Below, in pieces: positions 18,420 to 27,133 of a DNA stretch of 64,000 nt. The DNA is taken from assembly GCF_014268785.2 (NCBI RefSeq), contig NZ_JABWRD020000002.1, forward strand, positions 464,501 to 528,500, in the 5' to 3' direction. The stretch is from Pseudomonas shirazensis (GTDB lineage Bacteria; Pseudomonadota; Gammaproteobacteria; Pseudomonadales; Pseudomonadaceae). Within the stretch, counting starts at the first letter, position 1. Each line of letters opens with the position of its first letter. The translations under genes were made by a program, and so were the position numbers. The notes beneath the pieces were generated by a model. That model ran no database searches. It was given only the letters and a program-made list of their open reading frames with translations, and was not told where the DNA came from.

Positions 18420-18588
18420 GGTTATCCCTTTTTCGAGTCGGGCGAGGTCAGGCGGTTACTCTAGAGCGCAGATGTGACAGCCAAATCAGCCGAAGGAATG
18501 ATTTGCGCGGCGCGGGTATGAGTGCCGCTGTTGACTCTACCGCTAGGGGCAGGCCTTAGCCTCGTTGGCTTGATTGAGTGGAGCTGAC

Positions 18589-19164
18589 ATGAGCAAACGT
18601 ATTCTGGTGATCCTCGGCCACCCCGCCGCGGACAGCTTTTGCGCCGCATTGGGCCAGGCCTACATCCTCGCCGCCGGCGAGGCCGGGCATGCCGTGCGTA
18701 TTCTTGACCTGCCGAAGGCGACCTTCGACCCGGTACTGCACCACGGCTATCGGCAGATCCAGCCGCTGGAACCGGACTTGCGCCAGGCCCAGGAGGACAT
18801 CCTCTGGGCCGAACAACTAGTATTTGTCTTTCCGATCTGGTGGGGCGCTACCCCGGCGTTGCTCAAGGGCTTTTTCGACCGTACTTTCCTGCCTGGTTTT
18901 GCCTTCAAGTACCGCGAAGACTCGCCATTCCCTGAGCAACTGCTCAAAGGCCGCACCGCCCATTTGCTGGTGACAATGGACACGCCGCCCTGGTACTACC
19001 GTTGGGTCTATCGCATGCCTGGCCTGCATCAGATGCGTAAGACCACCCTGGCCTTCTGCGGCATCAAGCCGACCCGCACCCTGACGTTCGGGCCGCTACT
19101 CGGCTCCAGTACCAGCCAGCGCGAGCGTTGGTTGCTGCAGGCCCGCAAGCTGGCCGCCAGCTAG
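18589..19164 (+). CDS. NAD(P)H-dependent oxidoreductase, flavodoxin-like (quinone reductase family)
   Basis: This is 191 residues from the ATG at 18589; a TTG five codons upstream is less likely. The flavodoxin-like fold shows ILVILGHPAADSFCAALGQ (FMN phosphate loop) and the LVFVFPIWWGATPALLKGFFDR motif typical of KefF/MdaB/NQO1-type two-electron quinone reductases. It probably reduces quinones or similar electrophiles in the cytoplasm. The MerR regulator following at 81 bases may control it. Confidence 0.88.
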   Translation: MSKRILVILGHPAADSFCAALGQAYILAAGEAGHAVRILDLPKATFDPVLHHGYRQIQPLEPDLRQAQEDILWAEQLVFVFPIWWGATPALLKGFFDRTFLPGFAFKYREDSPFPEQLLKGRTAHLLVTMDTPPWYYRWVYRMPGLHQMRKTTLAFCGIKPTRTLTFGPLLGSSTSQRERWLLQARKLAAS

Positions 19165-19244
19165 CCACGTAGACGCGTTCAGCTGCTTGTGTAAGATGAA
19201 TCGCCAGCCCAGGCTGGCGCATCGATCACGCAAGGAAGCCCCCC

Positions 19245-19634
19245 ATGTACATCGGAAAAGCAGCCCAACTTGCGGGCACCAGCGTCAAATCGATCCGTCA
19301 CTACGAGAAGCTCGGCCTGCTGCCCGAGCCGCAACGCGCAGGCAACTACCGGATCTACAGCGAACAGAGCGTAGATCGCCTGCGCCTGATCAAATGCGCG
19401 CAGCAACTTGGATTCAAGCTGAAAGAGATGCAGGCCATCCTGAAGCCTTACCCAGAGGGTCAGATTCCCTGGCTGCAGGTGCAGAAGGCGCTCGCCGACA
19501 AGAAAGCTGCAGTTCGCGCACAGATCACCTCCTTGCAGGGGCTGCACGCGGCGCTGGAAGCATTCGAGCACGAAACTGCTGACGCCCTCTGCACGCTGCA
19601 GCCAGAGATCGGGGCAGCGGCCAAGGTCGCATGA
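19245..19634 (+). CDS. MerR family transcriptional regulator
   Basis: This 129-residue protein has the N-terminal MerR winged helix: MYIGKAAQLAGTSVKSIRHYEKLGLLPEP and GNYRIYSEQSVDRL, followed by a dimerisation helix from about residue 75. Only two cysteines are present (CAQQLGF and ALCTLQ) and there is no CxxC-type metal loop, so it is not an obvious metal sensor; MerR members of this size near quinone reductases often respond to electrophiles or redox stress. A small hairpin (cgccag/ctggcg, 19202-19219) precedes the start. Confidence 0.88.
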   Translation: MYIGKAAQLAGTSVKSIRHYEKLGLLPEPQRAGNYRIYSEQSVDRLRLIKCAQQLGFKLKEMQAILKPYPEGQIPWLQVQKALADKKAAVRAQITSLQGLHAALEAFEHETADALCTLQPEIGAAAKVA

Positions 19635-19728
19635 CAGAGTTCAATTAGTCGACATGCGTTTTTTCACCTGATTCTGTAGGGTCTATTACCCTCCCCTTCG
19701 CGCACGCTGCCAGAGCACAGGACAAACC

Positions 19729-20694
19729 ATGACCTCCAGCCACACTGCTGTATTTCTCGACCATGACTCACTGGACCTCGGCGACCTCGACCTAAGCGCG
19801 CTCAGGGCCTGCTTCGGCACTCTTACGCTACACGGCGCGACCGCGCCGGAGCAGGTTGCCGAACGCCTGCAGGGCGCTACTGTGGCAATCAGCAACAAGG
19901 TGCTGCTGGATGCAGACGTACTGGCGGCCAACCCGCAGTTGCAACTGATCCTGGTGGCTGCAACCGGCACCAACAACGTCGACCTGAATGCCGCGCGTGC
20001 CCAGGGCATTATCGTGTGCAACTGCCAGGGCTACGGCACTCCCTCGGTGGCGCAGCACACCCTGGCCTTGCTGCTGGCGCTGGCGACCCGCCTGTGCGAC
20101 TACCAGCGCGCGGTCGCCGACGGTCAATGGGCCAAGGCCAGCCAGTTCTGCCTGCTCGACTTCCCTATCGTCGAACTTGAAGGCAAGACCCTCGGCCTGC
20201 TCGGCCACGGCGAGCTGGGCGGCGCGGTGGCACGCCTGGCCGAGGCCTTTGGCATGCGCGTTCTGAGCGGGCAGATCCCCGGTCGCCCTGCACGTGCCGA
20301 GCGCCTGCCGCTGGACGAACTGCTGCCGCAGGTCGATGCGTTGACCCTGCATTGCCCGCTCAATGAACACACCCGGCACATGATCAGCCACCGTGAACTG
20401 GCCCTGCTCAAGCCCGGCGCGTTGGTGGTCAACACCGCCCGCGGCGGCCTGATCGATGAACAGGCCTTGGCCGACGCCCTGCGCAGTGGCCATCTGGGCG
20501 GCGCGGCGAGCGACGTGCTCAGCGTCGAGCCACCGGTCAACGGCAACCCGCTGCTGGAGGCGGACGTGCCACGCCTGATCGTTACTCCGCACAGTGCCTG
20601 GGGCGCGGTCGAGGCACGGCAGCGCATCGTTGGGCAGCTCAGCGAAAACGCCCAGGCGTTCTTCGCCGGCACGCCGCGCCGCGTGGTCAGCTGA
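19729..20694 (+). CDS. D-2-hydroxyacid dehydrogenase (hydroxypyruvate/glycerate type)
   Basis: This 321-residue protein is of typical length. The catalytic set is visible: the Arg in VVNTARGGLIDEQALADAL, the Glu in DVLSVEPPVNGNPLL and the His in VTPHSAWGA. The NAD(P)-binding Rossmann loop reads LGLLGHGELGGAVARLAEAFGM, a variant of the usual GxGxxG (His replaces one small residue). It reduces a 2-oxoacid such as hydroxypyruvate or glyoxylate with NAD(P)H in the cytoplasm; the exact substrate is not determined. Confidence 0.9.
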   Translation: MTSSHTAVFLDHDSLDLGDLDLSALRACFGTLTLHGATAPEQVAERLQGATVAISNKVLLDADVLAANPQLQLILVAATGTNNVDLNAARAQGIIVCNCQGYGTPSVAQHTLALLLALATRLCDYQRAVADGQWAKASQFCLLDFPIVELEGKTLGLLGHGELGGAVARLAEAFGMRVLSGQIPGRPARAERLPLDELLPQVDALTLHCPLNEHTRHMISHRELALLKPGALVVNTARGGLIDEQALADALRSGHLGGAASDVLSVEPPVNGNPLLEADVPRLIVTPHSAWGAVEARQRIVGQLSENAQAFFAGTPRRVVS

Positions 20695-20745
20695 GCCAAG
20701 CCCGCCTCTGCTACACTGCGCGACTTTTTTCAGGAGGCGTCGTCC

Positions 20746-21744
20746 ATGGACCCGCGCAGTGAAGTGTTGCTCCGTCAGGCGGAGTTGTTCCAGGGTTCGG
20801 TGCTGCTTGCCGGCCTGCCCGCCGACGATCTGCTCGGCCAACTGCCGCAAGCCCACGGCTGGACCTGGCACGCCGGCGACCAGGCCCTGCTCGAAGCGCG
20901 CTTTGCCGGGCGCAACCAGCATGGCGTCGAGCCGCCGCAGGTGCCGTTCGATGCCGCGGTAGTGTTTATGCCGAAGTCGCGCGAACTGGCCGCCTACCTG
21001 CTCAACGCCCTGGCTTCGCGCCTGGCTGGCCGTGAGCTGTATCTGGTCGGTGAAAAGCGCGGCGGGATCGAAGGCGGCGCCAAGCTGCTGCAAGCCTTCG
21101 GTAAGCCGCGCAAGCTCGACAGTGCGCGCCACTGCCAGCTGTGGCAGGTAACCGTCGACAACGCCCCGGCCGCCACCCCACTGGAAAGCCTGGCTGAACG
21201 CTTCGAACTGCCGCTGGCCGATGGTCCGCTGCAGATCGTCAGCCTGCCCGGGGTGTTCAGCCATGGCCGGCTGGACCGCGGCACCGCCCTGTTGCTTGAA
21301 CATCTGGACGGCCTGGCGGTTGGCCAGGTACTCGACTTCGGCTGCGGCGCGGGCGTAATTGGCTCGATCGTCAAGCGCCGTTATCCGGACAGCCAGGTAA
21401 CCATGCTCGACGTCGATGCCTTCGCGGTGGCCAGCAGCCGCCTCACCCTTGCCGCCAACGGCTTGCAAGCTGAAGTCATCAGTGGCGATGGGATCGATGC
21501 TGCACCGCGTGATCTGCAGGTAATCCTGAGCAATCCGCCGTTCCATACCGGCGTCCACACTGACTATAACGCCTCGGAAACACTGCTGAAAAAATCGGCT
21601 GAACATCTGCGATCAGGTGGCGAACTTCGCCTTGTTGCGAATACCTTTCTGCGCTATCAACCGTACATCCAGCAGGCCTTGGGCAACTGCAAGACGCTGA
21701 TCGAAGAGCAGGGTTTCAGGATTTACCAGGCAAAACGCGGATAG
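20746..21744 (+). CDS. rsmC: 16S rRNA (guanine(1207)-N2)-methyltransferase RsmC
   Basis: This 332-residue protein is the usual RsmC size. An N-terminal degenerate methyltransferase domain is followed by the catalytic one, with the SAM loop [13 protein letters not shown] and the amino-methyltransferase motif [15 protein letters not shown]. It methylates G1207 of 16S rRNA in the small subunit. It is followed directly by the riboswitch leader of the next gene. Confidence 0.94.
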   Translation: MDPRSEVLLRQAELFQGSVLLAGLPADDLLGQLPQAHGWTWHAGDQALLEARFAGRNQHGVEPPQVPFDAAVVFMPKSRELAAYLLNALASRLAGRELYLVGEKRGGIEGGAKLLQAFGKPRKLDSARHCQLWQVTVDNAPAATPLESLAERFELPLADGPLQIVSLPGVFSHGRLDRGTALLLEHLDGLAVGQVLDFGCGAGVIGSIVKRRYPDSQVTMLDVDAFAVASSRLTLAANGLQAEVISGDGIDAAPRDLQVILSNPPFHTGVHTDYNASETLLKKSAEHLRSGGELRLVANTFLRYQPYIQQALGNCKTLIEEQGFRIYQAKRG

Positions 21745-21763
21745 GAAATAGCGCTTGCCCAAA

Positions 21764-21913
21764 CGGATTTGCCTAGGCAGAATCCGCTCCGTCCTAGGGG
21801 AGTAGTCTCCCGCAAGCACTCAAGCTTGCCCGGTACGCGTCAACATACTTGGTCCTCAGACCATGGCGCGTACGACCTACGGTCCGCACAGACGGACCCA
21901 GGGTTTGACAAGA
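21764..21913 (+). promoter_or_regulatory. yybP-ykoY manganese riboswitch
   Basis: The two invariant aptamer segments are present: ggggagtag at 21797-21805 and gtcaacatactt at 21839-21850, the latter followed by atggcgcgtacg (21863-21874), as in the E. coli mntP leader as I remember it. Helices flank and separate them, including cggatt/aatccg (21764-21786) and ggtccg/cggacc (21881-21898). The class binds Mn2+ (with Mg2+) where the two loops dock. The downstream gene is a GDT1-family manganese exporter, which fits exactly. Outer boundaries are approximate. Confidence 0.88.
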
Positions 21914-21914
21914 C

Positions 21915-21987
21915 CTATGACACGCACACCTTACCCGGGGCGGGAAGGCTGTACGTGTCATAGCCGTGTCGACCCGCCCCCGTAGGA
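21915..21987 (+). promoter_or_regulatory. Putative expression platform of the manganese riboswitch
   Basis: A perfect 10-base inverted repeat, ctatgacacg (21915-21924) and cgtgtcatag (21954-21963), closes an inner GC-rich stem-loop. The inner ggggcggg (21937-21944) can alternatively pair with cccgcccc (21973-21980), just ahead of the ribosome site agga (21984-21987) and the ATG at 21994. No U-run follows, so control of translation start is more likely than transcription termination. This reading is inferred from sequence complementarity. Confidence 0.6.
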
Positions 21988-21993
21988 ACCCTG

Positions 21994-22581
21994 ATGCTGG
22001 AATCCCTTCTCGTACCAACCGCCATCGTTGCGCTCGCCGAAATCGGCGACAAGACGCAACTGCTCGCGCTCATCCTTGCTGCCCGCTTTCGAAAACCCTG
22101 GCCGATCATCGCCGGTATCGTTGTCGCCACCCTCGCCAACCACGCTGCGGCAGGTGCAGTAGGGGCGTGGGTAAGTGGGTTCTTCAGCGAGTCGGTGTTG
22201 CACTGGGTGCTGGCCGCAAGCTTTGTCGCAACCGCGTTGTGGACTCTGGTGCCGGACAAGATGGACGACGACGAAAGCAGCGCAGCACGACGCTTCGGGC
22301 CGTTCGTGACGACCTTGATTGCGTTCTTCCTGGCCGAGATCGGCGACAAGACTCAGGTCGCCACCGTGATGCTGGCGGCGCAGTATCCGCACCTGATCAT
22401 GGTGATTATCGGTACCACCCTGGGCATGTTGATTGCCAACGTACCGGTGGTATTGGCGGGTAACTTTGCGGCGGAGAAGTTGCCGCTGACACTGATTCGG
22501 CGCCTGGCTGCCACGGCGTTTGTGGTGCTGGCGATCGTCGCGGTGTATTCGGCGATGAAGAGCAGTGGCTGGATTGGTTGA
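21994..22581 (+). CDS. mneA: TMEM165/GDT1 family manganese exporter
   Basis: This 195-residue integral membrane protein has two halves, each with the family signature: ALAEIGDKTQLLALILAARF near residue 15 and FFLAEIGDKTQVATVMLAAQY near residue 110. The acidic E-x-G-D-K-T motifs form the cation pathway. About six to seven transmembrane helices are expected. Bacterial homologues export Mn2+, and the yybP-ykoY riboswitch in the leader supports that substrate. The symbol is by homology to Vibrio MneA. Confidence 0.9.
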   Translation: MLESLLVPTAIVALAEIGDKTQLLALILAARFRKPWPIIAGIVVATLANHAAAGAVGAWVSGFFSESVLHWVLAASFVATALWTLVPDKMDDDESSAARRFGPFVTTLIAFFLAEIGDKTQVATVMLAAQYPHLIMVIIGTTLGMLIANVPVVLAGNFAAEKLPLTLIRRLAATAFVVLAIVAVYSAMKSSGWIG

Positions 22582-22594
22582 TTCAGCAGGGATT

Positions 22595-22617
22595 TTGGGG
22601 CTGCTTCGCAGCCCCAA
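22595..22617. terminator. Bidirectional hairpin between mneA and the M48 protease gene
   Basis: The arms ttggggctgc (22595-22604) and gcagccccaa (22608-22617) are perfect and lie between the convergent stops at 22581 and 22624. There is no long U-run, so efficiency is uncertain. Confidence 0.65.
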
Positions 22618-22623
22618 TACCGC

Positions 22624-23439
22624 TTACTTCTTGGCAGCCTGATACAACGGCATCACCTTGGGGATGGCAGCCTGCAACGAGGCGATCCGGCTGGACGAAG
22701 CCGGGTGAGTGCTCATGAACTCAGGCGGGGCGCCCTCGGACGCCTTGCTCATCTTGTTCCACAAGGTGATCGCGGCGTTCGGGTCGTAGCCGGCACGGGC
22801 CGACAGCTCAAGACCGATCAGATCCGCCTCGTTCTCGTTGGCGCGGCTGTTGGGCAGGGTCATCGAGTAGTTCACCACGGTGTCGGCGAGGGCCATGCTG
22901 TCCTGGCCCAGGCCCAGCAGGGCGCCAGCACCGGAGCGGGCCATCTCGATCCCATAGGCCTTGGACATCGCTTCACGACCATGCTCACGCAGGGCATGGG
23001 CGATCTCATGGCCCATCACGGCGGCGATTTCAGCGTCGGTCAGCTTGAGCTGATCGATCAGGCCGGTGTAGACGATGATCTTGCCGCCAGGGCCGCAGTT
23101 CGCGTTGAGTTCGTCACTCTTGATGACGTTGACTTCCCACTTCCACTGCGCAGAATCCGGGCGAAACTGCGGCGCCTGGGCGATCAGACGATCGGCGATG
23201 GCCTGCACGCGCCTGGCTTCGGCGCTGCTTTTATCCAGCACGCCCTTGCTCGAGGCTTCGCTCAAGGTCTGCTGATAGGACTGGGCATACATGTTGTTGA
23301 CCTCGTCGGTCGACAGCATGCTGAACATGTACTGCTTGCGCTCAACGCCGACGGCGCCGCCACTGGTGGTATTCACCGCCTGGCAGCCGCTCAGCAGGAC
23401 GCCGGCAGCGAGCAGGCTGAGAACAAATGACTTACGCAT
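22624..23439 (-). CDS. M48 family zinc metalloprotease, lipoprotein
   Basis: This 271-residue protein has a lipobox (LLAAGVLLSGC, Cys19) placing it at the inner face of the outer membrane or periplasm. The zinc site is VMGHEIAHALREH, with the third ligand in the NENEADLIGLELSARAGYD segment. It resembles LoiP/YcaL/BepA-type periplasmic peptidases that degrade misassembled outer-membrane proteins, but without TPR repeats it is closest to LoiP/YcaL. Confidence 0.92.
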   Translation of the reverse strand: MRKSFVLSLLAAGVLLSGCQAVNTTSGGAVGVERKQYMFSMLSTDEVNNMYAQSYQQTLSEASSKGVLDKSSAEARRVQAIADRLIAQAPQFRPDSAQWKWEVNVIKSDELNANCGPGGKIIVYTGLIDQLKLTDAEIAAVMGHEIAHALREHGREAMSKAYGIEMARSGAGALLGLGQDSMALADTVVNYSMTLPNSRANENEADLIGLELSARAGYDPNAAITLWNKMSKASEGAPPEFMSTHPASSSRIASLQAAIPKVMPLYQAAKK

Positions 23440-23537
23440 AAAACACTCCCTGGGTACGTGCCGCGTATCCTAGGCGCAGACGCCCGGCGCCGCCAGAGCC
23501 ATAGGGAAGATTTAACCCGAGGTTTTTCTGCACCAGT

Positions 23538-24158
23538 TCAAGCCGGCGTCAGACACTCCGGTGCATCCAGCTTGGGATCATTGACGAAATTGGCCAGCGC
23601 CCGCTCGCGTAGCGCAGCCGGTGGGCCAGCAAGCAACTCATGCAAACGCGCCAGAGGCGTCTGCGGATCAAGCCAGGCAGCCTGCCCGGCTTCGTCGAGG
23701 ATCAGTGGCCGGCGCTGATTGACCACCGCCTGGGTGACCACTGCGCAGCTTAGCCAGACTTGCTCCTGCACCGGATATGCCTCCCATATCGCTGCAAAGA
23801 ACAGCGCCGCGCCCTCGCCCGGCGTCAGCCAGTAAGGCCGCTTGCGCACACTGCCACGCCATTCGTAAAAACCGTTGGCCGGCATCAGGCAACGGCGCTC
23901 GGTAAACGCCTGGCGAAACATCGGTTGTTCGGCGAGGGTCTCGGCCCGCGCTTGTGCCGGCGTCTTGGACAAGTCGGTCAGCCACGGCGGGGTCAGCCCC
24001 CAGCGCGCTCTGGCCACCTGTAGCTGGCCGTCAAGCTGGCGCTGGATCAGCACCGAGGCGCCGGGCGCGATGTTCCATTGCGCCTGTTGGTCGGCGGGGT
24101 AGCCCGGCAGTCCGGCAAAGGCCGGGGTCCAGCGAAACAGGGCGTAGCGTCCACACAT
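23538..24158 (-). CDS. SOS response-associated peptidase family protein (YedK/HMCES-like), divergent
   Basis: This 206-residue protein starts MCGRYALF, so Cys2 becomes the N-terminal nucleophile after Met removal, as in YedK/HMCES, which cross-link to abasic sites in single-stranded DNA. The NGFYEW motif keeps the conserved Glu (Glu99). However, the usual NARAET is QARAET here (Gln69) and the usual IHxRMP loop is shortened to VNQRRP, lacking its histidine. Activity may differ from the standard enzyme. Identification of the family is firm; the mechanism in this branch is not. Confidence 0.88.
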   Translation of the reverse strand: MCGRYALFRWTPAFAGLPGYPADQQAQWNIAPGASVLIQRQLDGQLQVARARWGLTPPWLTDLSKTPAQARAETLAEQPMFRQAFTERRCLMPANGFYEWRGSVRKRPYWLTPGEGAALFFAAIWEAYPVQEQVWLSCAVVTQAVVNQRRPLILDEAGQAAWLDPQTPLARLHELLAGPPAALRERALANFVNDPKLDAPECLTPA

Positions 24159-24170
24159 GCGATATACAAC

Positions 24171-24431
24171 CTAGCAAATCAGTGTCCCGGGATAACTCTC
24201 CGGTTCGTCGCCAGCAACTGGCAGGGCAACATTGTACGCATCGATCAGCTCGCGTGCGTAGCCGGCCTGCTCATCGGCCACCGCTAGGCCGAGCAAACCG
24301 TGCAAGGGCAGCTCACCGGCGGCGCCGACCAGGTCGCGGCCGACCAGGTGCACCTCGATGCCCTCGCTGGCCAGCACCGCCACCAGCAGCTCGGCCTCCA
24401 GCAAGCTCTCTGGCTCGTAGATCCGTCGCAT
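24171..24431 (-). CDS. DUF2007 domain protein (putative signal-transducing protein)
   Basis: This 86-residue protein matches the DUF2007 pattern: RRIYEPESLLEAELLVAVLASEGIEVHLVG, then LLGLAVADEQAGYARELIDAY. The fold is a small ferredoxin-like alpha/beta domain resembling PII-type regulators. No function is proven. Its start shares one base with the stop of the CPXCG gene upstream, so the two are translated together. Confidence 0.85.
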   Translation of the reverse strand: MRRIYEPESLLEAELLVAVLASEGIEVHLVGRDLVGAAGELPLHGLLGLAVADEQAGYARELIDAYNVALPVAGDEPESYPGTLIC

Positions 24432-24616
24432 CAGGCGTCATCCTCGCTTTTCACATCGAGCATCCACTCGTCGCCGTGCACCTGCAGGTCGAACACGATC
24501 GGCCGGCAGCAGACCTGACAGTCTTCGATATAGCGCTGATCACCGCCGGACAGATCAACCGTGGTCTCCACCCCCTCTCCACAATAAGGGCAATCGTAGA
24601 ATGCAGTTTCCAGCAT
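24431..24616 (-). CDS. CPXCG motif zinc-ribbon protein
   Basis: This 61-residue protein has two paired cysteine motifs, FYDCPYCGE (residues 9-12) and EDCQVCCRP, which can hold one zinc ion. The family is widespread in proteobacteria but its role is unknown. It forms a tight two-gene unit with DUF2007. Confidence 0.87.
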   Translation of the reverse strand: MLETAFYDCPYCGEGVETTVDLSGGDQRYIEDCQVCCRPIVFDLQVHGDEWMLDVKSEDDA

Positions 24617-24737
24617 CGCGGCCTCCAGGGTGACTTATGCGTATAATTGTCGGTCTATTTACGGGACCTGCGCGCGTCCGAGCCGTTTTTCGGAGCCGCC
24701 CCCTATCTATTACCCTAGTCGTTTCCAACAAGAGAGC

Positions 24738-25907
24738 ATGATGGGCGAATTCGATGCCATCCGACCGTATGACGATGCTGAGGTGCCGGCGGTGCTGGCG
24801 CGCCTGTTCAGCGACCCGGCATTCCTCGATATCCTCACCCACTTCCGCTTCCCTCGGGCGGCCGGTGCCTTCGGCTGGCTGCTCAAGCCACTGATCGCGC
24901 GCCGCCTACGCAAAGAGTTCGCCGGCGTCAGTTGCGTCGCGACCCTGCAGGACAAAGTCGAGTATTACGTCGACCAGACCATCGATCGCGCCACCGACGG
25001 CGTCACCTACTCAGGTGTCGAACAGCTCAAGGCAGGTACGGCTTACCTGTTTTTGGCCAACCACCGTGACATTGTCATGGATCCGGCCTTCGTCAACTAT
25101 GCGGTGTACCACGCCGGCCTGCCGACGCCGCGCATCGCCATTGGCGACAACCTCCTGCAAAAGCCCTTTGTCAGTGACATGATGCGGCTGAACAAGAGCT
25201 TCATCGTGCACCGCTCATTGACCGGGCGGCGCGAGAAGCTGGCGGCTTATCAGTTGCTCTCGGCCTACATCAATCATTCGATCCGCACCGATGGCGCGTC
25301 GATCTGGATCGCCCAGGCTGAAGGCCGGGCCAAGGACGGCGATGACCGTACCGATTCGGCGATCCTCAAGATGTTCCACATGAGCCGCAAGGACGAGCCA
25401 TTCGGCGCGGTGATCCAGGACCTGAACCTGACGCCGGTATCGATCAGCTACGAGTATGACCCGTGCGATCAGGCCAAGGCGCGGGAGCTGTACATCCGCG
25501 CCACCACCGGCAGCTATACCAAGGCCCCCGGCGAAGACGACAAGAGCATCGCTACGGGCATCACCGGCTATAAAGGCCGCGTGCATATCCACTTCGCTGC
25601 ACCGGTCAGGGAGTTCTTTGCCGATACCAAGCTGTTGGCGCAGGAAGTTGACCGGCAGATCCTGGGTGGTTACCGCTTGTTCCCGGTGCATTACCTGGCC
25701 TACGCAATGTGGCAGGATGCCGACCCGGCACTGGCCGTGCCGCCTGCCGAGAAGCTGTTCCAGGCTGACGAGTTGGCCAAAGCCAAGCAGGAATGGCAAC
25801 GCCGCCTCGACGCCTGCCCGGTCGAACAGCAGCCTTACCTGGTGCTGCAGTACGCAACGCCGGTACGCAATCAGTATCAGGTCAAGGTCCAGAGCCAGGT
25901 TGCCTGA
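24738..25907 (+). CDS. PlsC-like 1-acyl-sn-glycerol-3-phosphate acyltransferase
   Basis: This is 389 residues from the ATG at 24738 (a second ATG follows at once); earlier codons to 24630 overlap the promoter area and lack coding character. The acyltransferase block I is FLANHRDIVMDPAF (NHxxxxD) and block III-like WIAQAEGRAKDGDD is present. The protein is longer than classical PlsC and belongs to the large subgroup acting on lysophospholipids at the inner membrane. The acyl acceptor is not certain. Confidence 0.85.
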   Translation: MMGEFDAIRPYDDAEVPAVLARLFSDPAFLDILTHFRFPRAAGAFGWLLKPLIARRLRKEFAGVSCVATLQDKVEYYVDQTIDRATDGVTYSGVEQLKAGTAYLFLANHRDIVMDPAFVNYAVYHAGLPTPRIAIGDNLLQKPFVSDMMRLNKSFIVHRSLTGRREKLAAYQLLSAYINHSIRTDGASIWIAQAEGRAKDGDDRTDSAILKMFHMSRKDEPFGAVIQDLNLTPVSISYEYDPCDQAKARELYIRATTGSYTKAPGEDDKSIATGITGYKGRVHIHFAAPVREFFADTKLLAQEVDRQILGGYRLFPVHYLAYAMWQDADPALAVPPAEKLFQADELAKAKQEWQRRLDACPVEQQPYLVLQYATPVRNQYQVKVQSQVA

Positions 25908-25937
25908 ACCGCGGTGGGGCTGGCAGCAGCCCCGCCG

Positions 25938-26198
25938 TCAGATCCAGGTACTCAACCAGGACAACAGCAGCGCCAGCGCCAGGCACGCCGAGCCGAGGGT
26001 GTAGTAGTAACGCGGCACGCGCCGATCAAAGGCGTCGACCAGGCCTTCGTCGACCGCCAGGCTGCGCCGCGTCAGCGCCGCCCGGCGCCGGGCGCTTTGC
26101 AGCAGCAGGCCGCCAGGGCAGGTAATCAGCAGTGCCAGCAGGTTGATCAGCTTGGCCGGATGGGCCGCCAGCAGCCCCCAGAGTACTTGCACAGACAT
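25938..26198 (-). CDS. Small membrane protein of unknown function
   Basis: This is 86 residues from the ATG at 26196-26198, which has gagg suitably upstream. One hydrophobic stretch occurs near the N-terminus (KLINLLALLITCPGGLLL) and one at the C-terminus (LGSACLALALLLSWLSTW), with a basic, soluble middle (RRRAALTRRS). It is probably an inner-membrane protein. I do not recognise a family. A hairpin (ggggct/agcccc, about 25916-25933) separates it from the convergent acyltransferase. Confidence 0.65.
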   Translation of the reverse strand: MSVQVLWGLLAAHPAKLINLLALLITCPGGLLLQSARRRAALTRRSLAVDEGLVDAFDRRVPRYYYTLGSACLALALLLSWLSTWI

Positions 26199-26341
26199 TA
26201 CAGACCTCGCAGTCGCGACAGCAAAGCCGAGCATTCTACCCAAGCCGGGCGCGTTGGCTGCGGCTTTACGACCAACTGCCGACGGATTTCATCTGCCATA
26301 GACTTTGTTCTCTGCGCTGCGCTATTGCCTATTCCTGAAGG

Positions 26342-26381
26342 AAAAAAAACCGCCGCCTGAGATTCAGGCAGCGGTTTTTTT
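26342..26381. terminator. Strong rho-independent terminator, usable in both directions
   Basis: The arms 26344-26360 (aaaaaaccgccgcctga) and 26364-26380 (tcaggcagcggtttttt) pair with one mismatch and are flanked by A and T runs. It lies 23 bases beyond the stop of the minus-strand yajG-like gene and ends its transcript. Confidence 0.9.
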
Positions 26382-26403
26382 ATGACCTGGCTGTGACGAA
26401 CGC

Positions 26404-26988
26404 TTACTCGCCGAGCACCTGACCGATGGTCGGGTCCTTGAACAGACGGGTCAAGGCATCGCTGAGCACATCACTGACCAGCTTGGTGTTGGTTTCCTGG
26501 TTCGGCGCCATGCCGAAGCGCTGATCCAGCGAAGCGCCGTAACGGCCGCTGTAACGGCGGTTGGCATTGGCTACGTCAGCACGGAAGGTCGCGCCGATGG
26601 TCGCCTCGGTCACATACATTTTGTCCTTGGGCGACTGGTACTTCAGTTCGGCCAGGGTCACGGTCAACTGCGGCGCATTGGAGCCGCCCTGGGTCGGGGT
26701 GAAACCGAGCAGACGCACCGCAGCTTCGGCCTGAGCCTGCAGCTTGGGCACGACATCGTTGCCGTTGACGCTGATGGTGCTGGTTTCCGGGTACATGCCG
26801 CCACGGGTGCCGAGCGACTGCGAAGGACGACCATCGACCACCCGCACCACGACAGGCTGGCCGCGACCGACCGGGTTGAGCTGAGTGGTCAGCTTGGGTT
26901 GCGGGCTGAGTTGTTGCGGGCTGTGGGCACAACCGACCAGGCTCAGGCTGGCCACCGCGAGCAAACCGAACAGCAGACGTTGCAACAT
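26404..26988 (-). CDS. YajG family lipoprotein
   Basis: This 194-residue protein has a lipobox (ASLSLVGC, Cys20) and the YajG-type body (RVVDGRPSQSLGTRGG, then QAEAAVRLLGFTPTQGG). The function of YajG is not established; it is an outer-membrane-associated lipoprotein in enterobacteria. It is monocistronic, with its own terminator. Confidence 0.88.
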   Translation of the reverse strand: MLQRLLFGLLAVASLSLVGCAHSPQQLSPQPKLTTQLNPVGRGQPVVVRVVDGRPSQSLGTRGGMYPETSTISVNGNDVVPKLQAQAEAAVRLLGFTPTQGGSNAPQLTVTLAELKYQSPKDKMYVTEATIGATFRADVANANRRYSGRYGASLDQRFGMAPNQETNTKLVSDVLSDALTRLFKDPTIGQVLGE

Positions 26989-27133
26989 GCGCGTTTCTCC
27001 AGAAAATGCGGCAAAGGCCCACAGTATACCCAGCCGCTTGAACGCCAGCTATCGGCTATATCCGCTTGTCATAATGCTTTCATGGCCGCGCCGTTATCCT
27101 TGGCCCAGCCCACTCCATAAAGGATTCGCCGCC

